A DNA stretch of 36,268 bases from Erythrobacter sp. UBA1916 (GCA_002337385.1 DDFY01000035.1:8933-45200), one strand, 5' to 3'. Counted from the first letter of the stretch, positions 22,237 through 30,789 are shown. A program made the numbers and translations. The notes: generated by a model from the sequence alone, not told the origin.

Positions 22237-24420
22237 ATGGCCACTCTTATCCTTTCCACGGTCGGCACCATGATCGGCGGGCCGATTGGCGGGACAATCG
22301 GGTCGCTGATCGGCAGCCAGATCGACCGCGCCGTGTTCAAGCCAGCGGGCCGCGAAGGGCCGCGCCTGAAGGAGCTGGCCGTCACCAGCTCCAGCTATGG
22401 CACCCCGATCCCGCGCTATTTCGGGACCATGCGCGCAGCAGGCAGCGTGATCTGGGCCACCGACCTGGTCGAAACCAGCGAGACCACCGGCGGCGGCAAG
22501 AGCAGCCCCTCGGTCAAGACCTACAGCTATTCCTGCAGCTTCGCGGTGGCGCTGGCGAGCCGCCCGATTGCCAGCCTCGGCCGGATCTGGGCCGATGGCC
22601 GGCTACTGCGCGGCGCAGCAGGCGATCTCAAGGTCGGCGGCGTGCTACGCGTCCACCAAGGCTACGGCGATCAGGCCCCCGACCCGCTGCTTGCCAGCGC
22701 CGAGGGCGCGCAATGCCCGGCCTTCCGCGGCCTTGCCTACTGCGTGTTCGAAAGCCTGCAGCTGGAAGAGTTCGGCAACCGCATCCCGACGCTCGCCTTC
22801 GAGATCACCAGCGACGAGGGCGAAGTCAGCATGGTGGAGGTGCTCGCCCCGCTGGAGGCCGATGCGTCGATCGACCGCCGGCTCGAGGGGCTGAGCGGCT
22901 TTTCCGACGAAGGCGGTCCGGTGCTGGCATCGCTCGAACTGCTCGACCGGGTCTATCCGCTGGCCTGCGATGTTGGCGCGGGCCCCCTGGCGATCCGCCC
23001 GCGCGATCCCTCAGACGTCCCGGCGGTGACCTTGCCCGAAGCCGTGGTCGACCCGGCCAACGAGAGTTTTGGCGGGGCCTATGGCCAGCTGTCCACCCGC
23101 CGCACCGATCACAGCCAGCTTCCTACCGCCCTGCGATACTACGACATTGCACGCGACTATCAGCCGGGCCTCCAGCGTACCGGCGGGCGAGCCGTGGCCG
23201 GACAAAACAGCGTGATCGACTTTCCCGGCGCGCTTGAGGCCAGGACCGCTCTGCACCTGATCGACGCCATGGCGGAGCGCGAAGGCATGGCGGGCGACCG
23301 CCTGCAATGGCGCATGGCTGAACTCGATGAACGCATTGCCCCCGGCGCGGTGGTCGCTGTGCCCGGTCGGCCCGGCAGGTGGCGGGTGGAAAGCTGGGAA
23401 TGGCGCGAGACGGGGGTCGAGCTCGAACTGACGCGCGAACCGGGCGCGGCCCTCCCTCCCGCCGTGAGCGATCCGGGCCGCAACCTCGAAACACCCGACG
23501 AGGTGGCAACGCCAACGCTGTTAATGGCGAGCGAAGTGCCATGGGACGGCCTCGGCTCACGCGACGAGCGTCAGGTTATCGCGGCGGCCAGCTCGACCAC
23601 CAGCGGTTGGACCGGCGCGATGCTTTATGCCGATCACGGCGGGAGCCTGTCGCCGATCCGGGGCACCGGGCGGCAGCGATCGGTTGTGGGCACCTTGTCG
23701 ACGCCGCTGCCACCGGCTGATCCTGCGATTATCGACCGGGTGACCGCTTTCGATGTCACCCTGGCCTCGCCCGACTTCGAGCTCGCCTCGCGCCCGCTCG
23801 AAAGCTTGGCCGCAGGCTCCAGCCGCTTGCTGGTGGGCGCGGAGCTACTCCAGTTTGCCCATGCCGAGAGCCTCGGCGGCGGTGTCTGGCGGCTGTCGGG
23901 CCTGTTGCGCGGACGGGGCGGCACCGAAGCGGCGGCGCTGGCAGGCACGGCGGCAGGCGCGAATGTCGTGCTGCTCGATGACAGACCGATCCGTCTTGAG
24001 GCGGCAGACCTGGGCAGCGCCGAAGCGATAGCCGCCATCGGACTTGCCGATGACACGCCTGCCGAGGCCATGATCGCCAATGCCGGACTCACCCTGAAGC
24101 CTCTCGTTCCCGTCCATCCGCGTGTGACCATCGCAACAGATGGCAGCGTGGCGCTGGGCTGGACGCGCCGGGCGCGCGGGGCCTGGAGCTGGAGCGGAAC
24201 GGTGGAGCCACCGCTCGCCGAAGAGTTCGAACGCTATGTCGTCGGTCTCGGCGATACGGACCTGCCTAACGCGGCCTGGGAAGTCTCCGCGCCGCTGCTG
24301 GAGTTCTCCGCCCCCGACTGGGCTGCGCTCGGCGCCGACCATCCCGGAAAGCCGCTCTGGGTGCGCCAGATCGGCAACAGTGCCCGCTCCGATCCACTCT
24401 ATCTCACAACCCTTGCCTGA
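22237..24420 (+). CDS. GTA megatron/host-specificity tail protein (gp15), short form
   Basis: A 727-residue tail-tip protein. The N-terminus is a glycine-zipper hydrophobic stretch (LSTVGTMIGGPIGGTIGSLI), as in RcGTA gp15, where it closes the tail tip. Then come the baseplate-like blocks SSSYGTPIPRYFGTMRAAGS, YSYSCSFAVALASRPI, FRGLAYCVFESLQLEEFGNR, and a C-terminal part with VPWDGLGSRDERQVIAAASS and WRLSGLLRGRGGTE. RcGTA gp15 is about 1,300 residues and carries a GTA TIM-barrel domain that I do not find here. AGCGGAGA precedes ATG 22237; the longer frame from 22189 lies inside gp14. Confidence 0.85.
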   Translation: MATLILSTVGTMIGGPIGGTIGSLIGSQIDRAVFKPAGREGPRLKELAVTSSSYGTPIPRYFGTMRAAGSVIWATDLVETSETTGGGKSSPSVKTYSYSCSFAVALASRPIASLGRIWADGRLLRGAAGDLKVGGVLRVHQGYGDQAPDPLLASAEGAQCPAFRGLAYCVFESLQLEEFGNRIPTLAFEITSDEGEVSMVEVLAPLEADASIDRRLEGLSGFSDEGGPVLASLELLDRVYPLACDVGAGPLAIRPRDPSDVPAVTLPEAVVDPANESFGGAYGQLSTRRTDHSQLPTALRYYDIARDYQPGLQRTGGRAVAGQNSVIDFPGALEARTALHLIDAMAEREGMAGDRLQWRMAELDERIAPGAVVAVPGRPGRWRVESWEWRETGVELELTREPGAALPPAVSDPGRNLETPDEVATPTLLMASEVPWDGLGSRDERQVIAAASSTTSGWTGAMLYADHGGSLSPIRGTGRQRSVVGTLSTPLPPADPAIIDRVTAFDVTLASPDFELASRPLESLAAGSSRLLVGAELLQFAHAESLGGGVWRLSGLLRGRGGTEAAALAGTAAGANVVLLDDRPIRLEAADLGSAEAIAAIGLADDTPAEAMIANAGLTLKPLVPVHPRVTIATDGSVALGWTRRARGAWSWSGTVEPPLAEEFERYVVGLGDTDLPNAAWEVSAPLLEFSAPDWAALGADHPGKPLWVRQIGNSARSDPLYLTTLA

Positions 24421-24428
24421 GGTGACCT

Positions 24429-24881
24429 ATGCCTAATCCGATCACATTCACGAGTGCCAGCGCGCGGCTTGGCCTGCCCTTCCTCTTCACCGCGCAGGCG
24501 CAGAAGGAGTTCACCGTCAACGAGGCTCTCGCCCGGCTCGATGCCTTGCTGCACATCGCTGTCGAGGGGACGGCGGAGACACCGCCAGCCGCTCCGGTCG
24601 ATGGCGAGGCCTGGTTAGTCGAGGCAACGCCAACCGATGAATGGACGGGTCACGCTGGCGAGATTGCCTGTCGGCAGGCCGGCAACTGGCTGTTCCAGTC
24701 GCCGCTGCCCGGAATGCGCATCTACGACCAATCGACGGGGCAACAGGCCGTGTTCGACGGCAGCTGGAACCGCGCCTCTGCGGTTGCCTTGCCAAGCGGC
24801 GGCGCGACACAGGACAGCGAAGCGCGCGCCGCGATTGCGGGGCTCGTCTCGGCACTCGTGGCGGCCGGGATTCTGGCCTAG
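24429..24881 (+). CDS. DUF2793 protein, GTA tail-associated
   Basis: A 150-residue DUF2793 protein, a family found at the end of alphaproteobacterial GTA and phage tail modules. The signature is LGLPFLFTAQAQKEFTVNEALARLDALLHI, with GEAWLVEATPTDEWTGHAGE and the Trp-rich GNWLFQSPLPGMRIYDQSTGQ. The end is Ala-rich helix (ARAAIAGLVSALVAAGIL), suited to trimerisation. GAGGTGA is 2 to 3 bases before the ATG. Its last four bases overlap the end of the converging MFS gene. A spike or capsid-decoration role is inferred from position. Confidence 0.85.
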   Translation: MPNPITFTSASARLGLPFLFTAQAQKEFTVNEALARLDALLHIAVEGTAETPPAAPVDGEAWLVEATPTDEWTGHAGEIACRQAGNWLFQSPLPGMRIYDQSTGQQAVFDGSWNRASAVALPSGGATQDSEARAAIAGLVSALVAAGILA

Positions 24882-26392
24882 CTGGCCACGCGCGCCGCGG
24901 CCTCGGGATAGAGCCGCAGGCCAGCGATCAGACATACACCCGCCGGAATCGCCGCCAGCAGGCTCATCATCACGCCGAGGCCCAGGTCTCCGGTCCGTTC
25001 CGACACGAGGCCGACTGCGAAGGGGCCGAAGCACAGGCCGACCAGCGTCGGCCCCAGCAGAAACAGCGCCGAGGCCCGCCCGCGCATTCGCTCATCGACC
25101 AGGGCCTGACTGGCCGAAGCGCAGGCGCCAAGCGCGGAGGCGGTGGCGAACTGGGTCAGGAAGTTGCAGGCGAGGAACAGGGTCTGGTTCTCGGTGGTGT
25201 AGCCGATCAGGACCAGCGGCACGGGCAGAACAACTGCGGCACTGGCGACCAGCACCCGCCCGTTCGCAGTATATCGCAGCAAGGCGTCAGCAGCCCACCC
25301 GCCCGCCAGAATGCCGAGGAACCCGCCCACCGCATTGGGCGCGCCGATCAGCAGGCCAAGCTCTGCCTTGCCCAGCGCAAAGGTCCGCTCGGCATAGGGT
25401 GCGGCCCAATAGGTCACCGAATAACCGACGTAAGACGTGCAGGCATAGATGCCGACAATGGCGAGAAAGGCGCCGCTGCCCCAGGTCTGTACGTGGCACT
25501 CCGGGTCAGCCCTGCGAGTGTGGCTCACCCAGCTGAACACGGCGTAGTAGGCAATGCCGATGAGCACGAATTGCTCCACGTTGCCCAGCCACAGCGCCAG
25601 CGCCGCGCAAATCAGCGCGATAAGGGCCGCGCCTGACAGGTTGACGGCCAACGCCCGCCCCCCTTCGCGCGCCGCGCTGATAAGGGCAAACGGGGGCACC
25701 ATCAGCGCGCATTGGGCGAAAAACGTCCGGAAGGCTCCGGCGGATTCCGCTGTCTTGCCCCGCTCCGGCTCACGCAGGGTCAGCAGCCAAGCGGCCAGCA
25801 CGAGGCCGGGCAGGCCGACGACGATAAATGCCGCCTGCCAGCCCGCAAGGCCGAGCGGCGGATTGGTCGGGAACGCCCGTGTCCAGCCCTCGACAATGAA
25901 CCCACCCAGCCACAGCGACAATCCGCTGCCAACGAACAGCCCCGCCGAATAGATCGCAATCGCCCGCGCGCGCATGTGAGCGGGAAACCAGTCCGCGATC
26001 AGCGAATAGGCGCTAGGATTGGCCGAGGCCTCCCCCACCCCGACCCCGACCCGCGCCAGGGCCAGCTGCGCATAGTTGCGCGCAAGGCCCGACAGCACCG
26101 TCATCGCCGACCACAAGGCCAGCCCGAAGCTCAGCAGGCGCAGGCGATGGGTGCTGTCTGCCAAGCGCCCGAGCGGAATGCCGAGCAGCGCGTAAAACAC
26201 CGCGAAGGCCGTGCCATAGAGAAAGCCCAGTTGGGCGTCGCTGATGGCCAGGTCGGCCTTGATGTCGTTGGCGAGGATCGACAGGATCTGCCGGTCGATG
26301 AAGTTGGTGCAATAGACCAGCGCCAGCACGCCGAGCGCATACCAGTTGTAGACCGGTATCCGCTCACGCCGCTCCGGCTGCGCGGCTGTCAT
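24878..26392 (-). CDS. MFS transporter, Spinster-like family
   Basis: A 504-residue major facilitator protein with about twelve membrane helices. The first helices (WYALGVLALVYCTNFIDRQI; LSILANDIKADL) and loop 2-3 motif LGIPLGRLADSTHRLRL place it in the Spinster/hexuronate-like branch (COG0477) common in sphingomonads, where such carriers have varied substrates; none is inferred here. The ATG overlaps the queC stop by four bases, so it is translated after queC. It converges on and overlaps the last gene of the GTA cluster by four bases, with no terminator between. Confidence 0.85.
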   Translation of the reverse strand: MTAAQPERRERIPVYNWYALGVLALVYCTNFIDRQILSILANDIKADLAISDAQLGFLYGTAFAVFYALLGIPLGRLADSTHRLRLLSFGLALWSAMTVLSGLARNYAQLALARVGVGVGEASANPSAYSLIADWFPAHMRARAIAIYSAGLFVGSGLSLWLGGFIVEGWTRAFPTNPPLGLAGWQAAFIVVGLPGLVLAAWLLTLREPERGKTAESAGAFRTFFAQCALMVPPFALISAAREGGRALAVNLSGAALIALICAALALWLGNVEQFVLIGIAYYAVFSWVSHTRRADPECHVQTWGSGAFLAIVGIYACTSYVGYSVTYWAAPYAERTFALGKAELGLLIGAPNAVGGFLGILAGGWAADALLRYTANGRVLVASAAVVLPVPLVLIGYTTENQTLFLACNFLTQFATASALGACASASQALVDERMRGRASALFLLGPTLVGLCFGPFAVGLVSERTGDLGLGVMMSLLAAIPAGVCLIAGLRLYPEAAARVAS

Positions 26393-27081
26393 CCCTCGCC
26401 GGGGCCTGCCACCGGATCGACCGCACCCGCCTCGGCAAAGCCCTTGGCCCTGAGGCGGCAGCTGTCACACAGACCGCAGGGTGTGCCGTCGGGCTGCGGA
26501 TCGTAGCACGACCAGGTCAGCGACAGATCAAGCCCCACACGCAGCGCCTCGCTGACGATCCGCGCCTTATCCCAGTGCTGCAAAGGAGCCTGAATCCGGA
26601 AGCCTTCGCCCTCCTGCCCCTCGCGCGTGGCCAGCCTTGCGGTCTCCACGAAGCTGGCGATGAATTCGGGACGGCAATCGGGATAGCCCGAATAGTCGAG
26701 CGCGTTCACGCCAATAAAGATGTCATTCGCGCCCACCACCTCGGCCCAGGCCAGCGTCAGCGACAGGAACACCAGATTGCGCGCCGGAACATAGGTGATC
26801 GGAATGCCGTGTTCGGCAACCCCGCCCTTGGGCACGTCGATATCGGCGGTCAGGGCCGAACCGCCGAACTGCGACAGGTCCAGCGGCAGGATGATGTGCC
26901 GCTCTGCCCCGAGCGACTGCGCCACGGCCCGCGCAGCATCGAGCTCGCGGCGGTGGCGCTGATTATAGTCGATGGTGAGGGCGTTGATCGCAAAGCCCTG
27001 CTCCTTGGCCAGCGCGGCCGACAGGCTGGAATCGAGGCCGCCCGAGAGCAGCACGATCGCTTGCTTTTGGCTGGTGGTCAT
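26389..27081 (-). CDS. queC: 7-cyano-7-deazaguanine synthase
   Basis: A 230-residue QueC, converting 7-carboxy-7-deazaguanine to preQ0 with ATP and ammonia in queuosine synthesis. The PP-loop ATP site SGGLDSS is at 13-19; the zinc cysteines are Cys192, Cys202, Cys205 and Cys208 (CYDP...PCGLCDSC); YVPARNLVFLSLTLAWAE and GVNALDYSGYPDCRPEF are conserved. No queD or queE is adjacent. The downstream MFS gene overlaps by four bases; whether it moves a deazapurine is open. Confidence 0.95.
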   Translation of the reverse strand: MTTSQKQAIVLLSGGLDSSLSAALAKEQGFAINALTIDYNQRHRRELDAARAVAQSLGAERHIILPLDLSQFGGSALTADIDVPKGGVAEHGIPITYVPARNLVFLSLTLAWAEVVGANDIFIGVNALDYSGYPDCRPEFIASFVETARLATREGQEGEGFRIQAPLQHWDKARIVSEALRVGLDLSLTWSCYDPQPDGTPCGLCDSCRLRAKGFAEAGAVDPVAGPGEG

Positions 27082-27127
27082 CGCGCCGAGCTAGGCTGCT
27101 CCTCGTCGTGGGGCAAGCCCCCTTCGA

Positions 27128-27523
27128 TCAGCAAGCGCCCGTGTAGCGAGCCTCCGCCTCGATCGAGAACGGCTTCCCGTCCTCGGTCCCCTGGCTGCGA
27201 AGCTGCACCAGCCGCGCATCTTCGCGCCGGATGCTGGTGCGGCCATAACCATGCCCGCGACAGGTATACTGCACGGTGACCTCATTGGCCTGATCCTCGA
27301 CCACGAAACGATCGCAATTGAGCTGGCGATGACGCAGCTGGATGAATTCGCGGCCCGTGCGCACGCACAGCCGCAATGTTGGCCCGTCGGGCCTCACCCG
27401 CGCGGTCCACGCCCCCTTTTCGAGGGTGTTGAACATGGCAAGCTCGGGCGCCTGTGCCGCTGCCGGCAAGCCTACCGCCGCCCCTACGGACACCATCGCT
27501 ACAAGTTTCAAGACCTTAGTCAT
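27128..27523 (-). CDS. secreted small protein, DUF3617-like
   Basis: A 131-residue exported protein: signal peptide MTKVLKLVAMVSVGAAVGLPAAAQA with an AxA-type cleavage site near residue 24. The mature part resembles DUF3617 proteins of sphingomonads (EKGAWTARVR; LCVRTGREFIQLRHRQLNCD; TVQYTCRGHGYGRTSIRRED) with four cysteines that could form two periplasmic disulfides. Function unknown. The start is ATG 27523; a TATAGT sits six bases upstream with no ribosome site between, so the message may be leaderless. Transcribed between hslO and queC. Confidence 0.65.
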   Translation of the reverse strand: MTKVLKLVAMVSVGAAVGLPAAAQAPELAMFNTLEKGAWTARVRPDGPTLRLCVRTGREFIQLRHRQLNCDRFVVEDQANEVTVQYTCRGHGYGRTSIRREDARLVQLRSQGTEDGKPFSIEAEARYTGAC

Positions 27524-27529
27524 CGCACT

Positions 27530-27535
27530 ACTATA
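27530..27535 (-). promoter_or_regulatory. -10 element giving a possible leaderless mRNA
   Basis: TATAGT on the minus strand (27535 to 27530), then six bases to the ATG at 27523, which would place the transcription start on or next to the A of ATG. No convincing -35 is seen at 16-18 bases. Confidence 0.3.
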
Positions 27536-27574
27536 ACCTGTCTAAGCTGAACAATCACGTTATAATGCGAAATG

Positions 27575-28498
27575 TCATGTTACTTCATCCGGCAGAGCCG
27601 GTATTGCAAATTTCCGCGAACAAAAGGCGCAGTCGACCACGATTTCGTCAGCCTCGTTTACCATCTCAGCACGTTCTTCCTCGCCGAATCGGCTAAGGAC
27701 TGCCGCGTAGTGTTCGATTGAACAGCGGCATCCCTTGCGCAGGCTGACCGCGCCATCGGTGCGCAGTTCGCGCTCCTCGTGGAACAGTCGCCACACCAGC
27801 GCCTCCATCGACAGCTCCTGATCCACCAGTTCGCCATGCGAAATTGTGTCGGCGAGGATCGAGACGTGCTCCCACTCGGGATGGTCGAAGCGCACATGCA
27901 AACGCTCGCGCCCCTCCTCGCCATCGGCCAGATGCTGCACCAGCATCCCGCCGGCGATGCCCCCGTCCTGACCGAAAGCGATCCCCGTGCGCACGCGCGT
28001 GGGCAATTGCTCGCTCTGCGCGAAATAGGTCTCGATCGCATGGCTCAGGCTTTCGCCTTCGAGCGCCACGATGCCCTGATAGCGCTGCCCGGTGCTGGCG
28101 AGATCGAAGGTCACGGCAAGGTGCCCCTTCCCGAACAGCGATTCGAGCCGCGCGTTCGCGCCAACCTGTGCAGGAACCTCCGGAGCCACCTCGGCATAGC
28201 CGCGCAGAGCCCCGCCGCGATAGTCGCATACCAGCAGACGAATCAGGCCCTCTTCCGAGCGTGCCTGAATAGTCATCTGATCCTGCTCGTCCTTTAGCAT
28301 CGAGCCCATCAGCGCGGTCAGCACCAGCGCCTCGGCCAGGCAATGCTTCACCGGCGCAGGATAGTCATGCGCGGCAAGGATCTCATCAAGCACCGGGCCA
28401 AGCCGTACCACCCGACCGCGGCAATCGCGGTCGGGCAGGATGAAGCGCAGGACGGTGTCGAACCCGGTCTCGGTATCGGCGGCAGTAGTGTCAGTCAT
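27575..28498 (-). CDS. hslO: Hsp33 redox-regulated chaperone
   Basis: A 307-residue Hsp33, a cytosolic holdase activated by oxidants such as hypochlorite or peroxide plus heat. The zinc-redox switch is complete: Cys257-x-Cys259 (GCRCS) and Cys290-x2-Cys293 (CAFC). The N-terminal domain shows the family blocks LAEALVLTALMGSMLKDEQD, IRLLVCDYRGGALRGYAE and FGKGHLAVTFDLASTGQRYQ. It sits 31 bases after argF and is probably transcribed with the arginine genes, a common arrangement in sphingomonads as far as I recall. Confidence 0.95.
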   Translation of the reverse strand: MTDTTAADTETGFDTVLRFILPDRDCRGRVVRLGPVLDEILAAHDYPAPVKHCLAEALVLTALMGSMLKDEQDQMTIQARSEEGLIRLLVCDYRGGALRGYAEVAPEVPAQVGANARLESLFGKGHLAVTFDLASTGQRYQGIVALEGESLSHAIETYFAQSEQLPTRVRTGIAFGQDGGIAGGMLVQHLADGEEGRERLHVRFDHPEWEHVSILADTISHGELVDQELSMEALVWRLFHEERELRTDGAVSLRKGCRCSIEHYAAVLSRFGEEERAEMVNEADEIVVDCAFCSRKFAIPALPDEVT

Positions 28499-28529
28499 TG
28501 GCTATAGATGGGAATAGCCGGGCGCGATG

Positions 28530-29471
28530 TTAAGCCGCCGCGCCCAACTGACCGAAACACCACAGCAAAACAGACTTCTGGCCGTGGATTCGGTTCTCCG
28601 CCTCGTCGAACACCACCGACTGCGCGCTCTCGAACACGCTCTCGGTCACTTCCTCACCCACGTGCGCGGGCAGGCAGTGAAGGAAGATCGCATCGGCCTT
28701 GGCCTTCGCCATCAGCGCATCATCGACCTGATAGGGTGCCAGCTGCGCCAGCTTTTCCTCCGCGTGGGCCTGACCCATCGAGATCCACGTGTCAGTGACG
28801 ACCACATCCGCCCCGCTGGCCGCCTCGGCCGCATCGCTCGTCACGTCGACGCGCGCCCCGCCAGCGCGGGCCTTGGCGACATAGTCAGCGTCGGGCACGA
28901 TCTCGGCAGGTGTGCCGATGCGGACGTTGAACTTCATCAGCCCAGCCGCCTCCAGCACCGAGTTCAGCACATTGTTGCAATCACCCAGCCAGGCGACCTC
29001 CAGTCCCGGAAGCGCCTTGCCATGCTCGACGATGGTCACAAGGTCGGCCACGATCTGGCACGGGTGCGACTGGTCGGTCAGCCCGTTGATGACCGGAACG
29101 CTGGCATAACGGGCCATTTCCTCGACCTTGGCGTGATCGTCGGTGCGCACCATGATCGCATCGGCCATCCGGCTCAGCACGCGCGCGGTATCGGCCACGC
29201 TTTCACCGCGGCCGAGCTGCGACGTGCCCGCATCAAGGATCAGCGCCGAGCCGCCGAGCTGGCGCATCGCCATGTCAAAGCTCACGCGGGTGCGGGTCGA
29301 GTTCTTCTCGAACACCATCGCCAGCACGCGGCCAGCAAGCGGGGCATCGGCATCAGCCTTGCCCTTGGGCCAGCTCTTGCGCGCGGCCTTGCGGCTCTGC
29401 GCATCGTTGATCATGGCGGCGATCGCATCGCCCCCGGCATCGCTCAGGTCGAGGAAATGGCGCGTCGTCAT
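28530..29471 (-). CDS. argF: ornithine carbamoyltransferase
   Basis: A 313-residue anabolic ornithine carbamoyltransferase making citrulline from ornithine and carbamoyl phosphate. Substrate motifs are present: STRTR at 58-62, HPCQ at 136-139, the ornithine-specific SMG at 231-233 and HCLP at 265-268. The ATG overlaps the argD stop by four bases, so the two arginine-pathway enzymes are translationally coupled in pathway order. Confidence 0.97.
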   Translation of the reverse strand: MTTRHFLDLSDAGGDAIAAMINDAQSRKAARKSWPKGKADADAPLAGRVLAMVFEKNSTRTRVSFDMAMRQLGGSALILDAGTSQLGRGESVADTARVLSRMADAIMVRTDDHAKVEEMARYASVPVINGLTDQSHPCQIVADLVTIVEHGKALPGLEVAWLGDCNNVLNSVLEAAGLMKFNVRIGTPAEIVPDADYVAKARAGGARVDVTSDAAEAASGADVVVTDTWISMGQAHAEEKLAQLAPYQVDDALMAKAKADAIFLHCLPAHVGEEVTESVFESAQSVVFDEAENRIHGQKSVLLWCFGQLGAAA

Positions 29472-30658
29472 CCCGCATTCTCCGGCTTATAGTCTGCAGC
29501 GCCCGCCGAGAGCTTCTCGAAGAACTCGTCGATCTCGGCCTCGCCGATTACCAGCGGCGGCAGCAGCCGCAGCGTCGAATCGCCAGCGGCCACGGTGAGC
29601 AGCTGATGGTTGTCACGCAGGTGCTGCATGAAGGGACGCGGTTCGACCTTCATCTTGATCCCGAGCATCAGGCCCAGCCCGCGCACCTCTTCGAACAGCT
29701 CGGGATAGTTGCCGATGAACTGTTCAAGCCGGCCGCGCAGCCGCTCGCCCGTGGCGCGCACTTGCGCGAGGAATTCCTCGTTGCCGACCGCATCGAGCAC
29801 GGCCTCCGAGGCTGCCATCGCCAGCGGATTGCCGCCATAGGTAGAGCCATGGGTGCCGAAGGTCATGCCGCGCGCGGCCTTCTCGGTGGCGAGGCAGGCG
29901 CCGAGCGGGAAGCCGCCGCCAAGGCCCTTGGCGGTCGCGAGGATATCGGGCTCGATGCCATACTGCTCGTAGGCATAGAAGGTGCCCGTGCGCGCGACGC
30001 CCGTCTGCACTTCGTCGAACACCAGCATCAGGTCGTGCTTGTCCGCCAGCGCGCGCAGGCCCTTGATGAACTCCTGGCTGCCGACACGAATGCCGCCTTC
30101 GCCCTGCACCGGCTCGACCAAAAAGCCTGCCGTATGCGGACCAATCGCCGCTTCCACCGCCTCAAGATCGCCGAAGTCGACATATTTGAAGCCCGGCAGC
30201 AGCGGGGCGAAGCCCTTGTGCATCTTCTCCTGATTGGAGGCGCTGATCGTGGCCATGGTCCGCCCGTGGAAGGCGTTGTTAAAGGTGATCAGCTCGAAGC
30301 GGTCTTCGTTGCCGGCGTGCTGGTGATAGGCGCGCGCCGTCTTGATCGCGCATTCGACCGCCTCGGCCCCCGAATTGGTGAAAAACACCGTATCGGCGAA
30401 GGTCAGATCGGCCAGCCGCTGCGCGAGGTGTTCGCCCTGCGGGCTGCCATAGAGGTTCGACACATGCATGAGCTGCGCGGCCTGCTTCTGGATCGCACCG
30501 ATCAGCCCTTCATGTGAGTGGCCGAGCAGGTTGACTGCGATGCCCGCAGCAAAGTCGAGATAGCGCGTGCCATCCTCGTCGATCAGGTGGCAATGCTCGC
30601 CACGGACCGGCCGAACGCCGCACCGTGGATAGACTGGCATAAGCGCTGAAATAGCCAT
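29468..30658 (-). CDS. argD: acetylornithine aminotransferase
   Basis: A 396-residue class III PLP aminotransferase, the fourth step of arginine synthesis (N-acetylglutamate semialdehyde to N-acetylornithine). The PLP lysine is Lys244 (TAKGLGGGFPLG) with Asp215 in FDEVQTG; NSGAEAVECAIKTAR binds the cofactor phosphate and GTHGSTYGGNPLA supplies the partner subunit residues. The length and the argF neighbour fit ArgD rather than other omega-transaminases; such enzymes often also serve in lysine synthesis (succinyl-DAP). A terminator lies just upstream, ending the cold-shock transcript. Confidence 0.93.
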   Translation of the reverse strand: MAISALMPVYPRCGVRPVRGEHCHLIDEDGTRYLDFAAGIAVNLLGHSHEGLIGAIQKQAAQLMHVSNLYGSPQGEHLAQRLADLTFADTVFFTNSGAEAVECAIKTARAYHQHAGNEDRFELITFNNAFHGRTMATISASNQEKMHKGFAPLLPGFKYVDFGDLEAVEAAIGPHTAGFLVEPVQGEGGIRVGSQEFIKGLRALADKHDLMLVFDEVQTGVARTGTFYAYEQYGIEPDILATAKGLGGGFPLGACLATEKAARGMTFGTHGSTYGGNPLAMAASEAVLDAVGNEEFLAQVRATGERLRGRLEQFIGNYPELFEEVRGLGLMLGIKMKVEPRPFMQHLRDNHQLLTVAAGDSTLRLLPPLVIGEAEIDEFFEKLSAGAADYKPENAG

Positions 30659-30680
30659 TGGGATTCCTTACATCAAAACA

Positions 30681-30719
30681 CAAAAGGGCGGCCCGATCGC
30701 GTGGGATCGGATGGCCGCC
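30681..30719 (-). terminator. intrinsic terminator after the cold-shock gene
   Basis: On the minus strand GGCGGCC pairs with GGCCGCC (30713-30719 with 30687-30693), extended inside by CGATC/GATCG around GCGTGG-type loop, and is followed by CTTTTGTGTTTTG. It lies 71 to 109 bases after the cold-shock stop and ends 23 bases before argD, so it separates the two genes. Confidence 0.75.
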
Positions 30720-30743
30720 TGCTGGTCGTGTATCTATGATGCT

Positions 30744-30776
30744 GCGGGCGGCCGGTCAAACACTCGGCCGCCCCGC
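30744..30776 (-). other. second hairpin between cold-shock gene and argD
   Basis: GGGCGGCCG (30746-30754) and CGGCCGCCC (30765-30773) are a perfect 9-bp inverted repeat with a 10-base loop, extendable by two pairs past a bulge. It begins 14 bases after the cold-shock stop and precedes the T-tailed terminator; probably a 3' stabilising stem. Confidence 0.5.
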
Positions 30777-30789
30777 AATCCAGATGGCG

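Larger units (their letters stand above)
10631..24881 (+). mobile_element. gene transfer agent (GTA) structural gene cluster, RcGTA-type
   Basis: Eighteen co-oriented genes in the order of the Rhodobacter capsulatus GTA (g1-g15 plus a DUF2793 gene), mostly joined by 1-11 base overlaps. There is no integrase, excisionase, repressor, replication or lysis gene and no flanking direct repeat was noticed, which separates it from a prophage. One minus-strand gene (12433-12720) interrupts it. GTAs package random host DNA fragments; the activators and lysis genes are usually elsewhere in the chromosome. All reading frames appear intact, so particle production is plausible. Confidence 0.9.

Noticed and set aside
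10631..24881. Ordinary prophage
   Set aside because: No integrase, repressor, replication, holin or att-like flanking repeat, while gene order, short tape measure and DUF families follow the GTA pattern.
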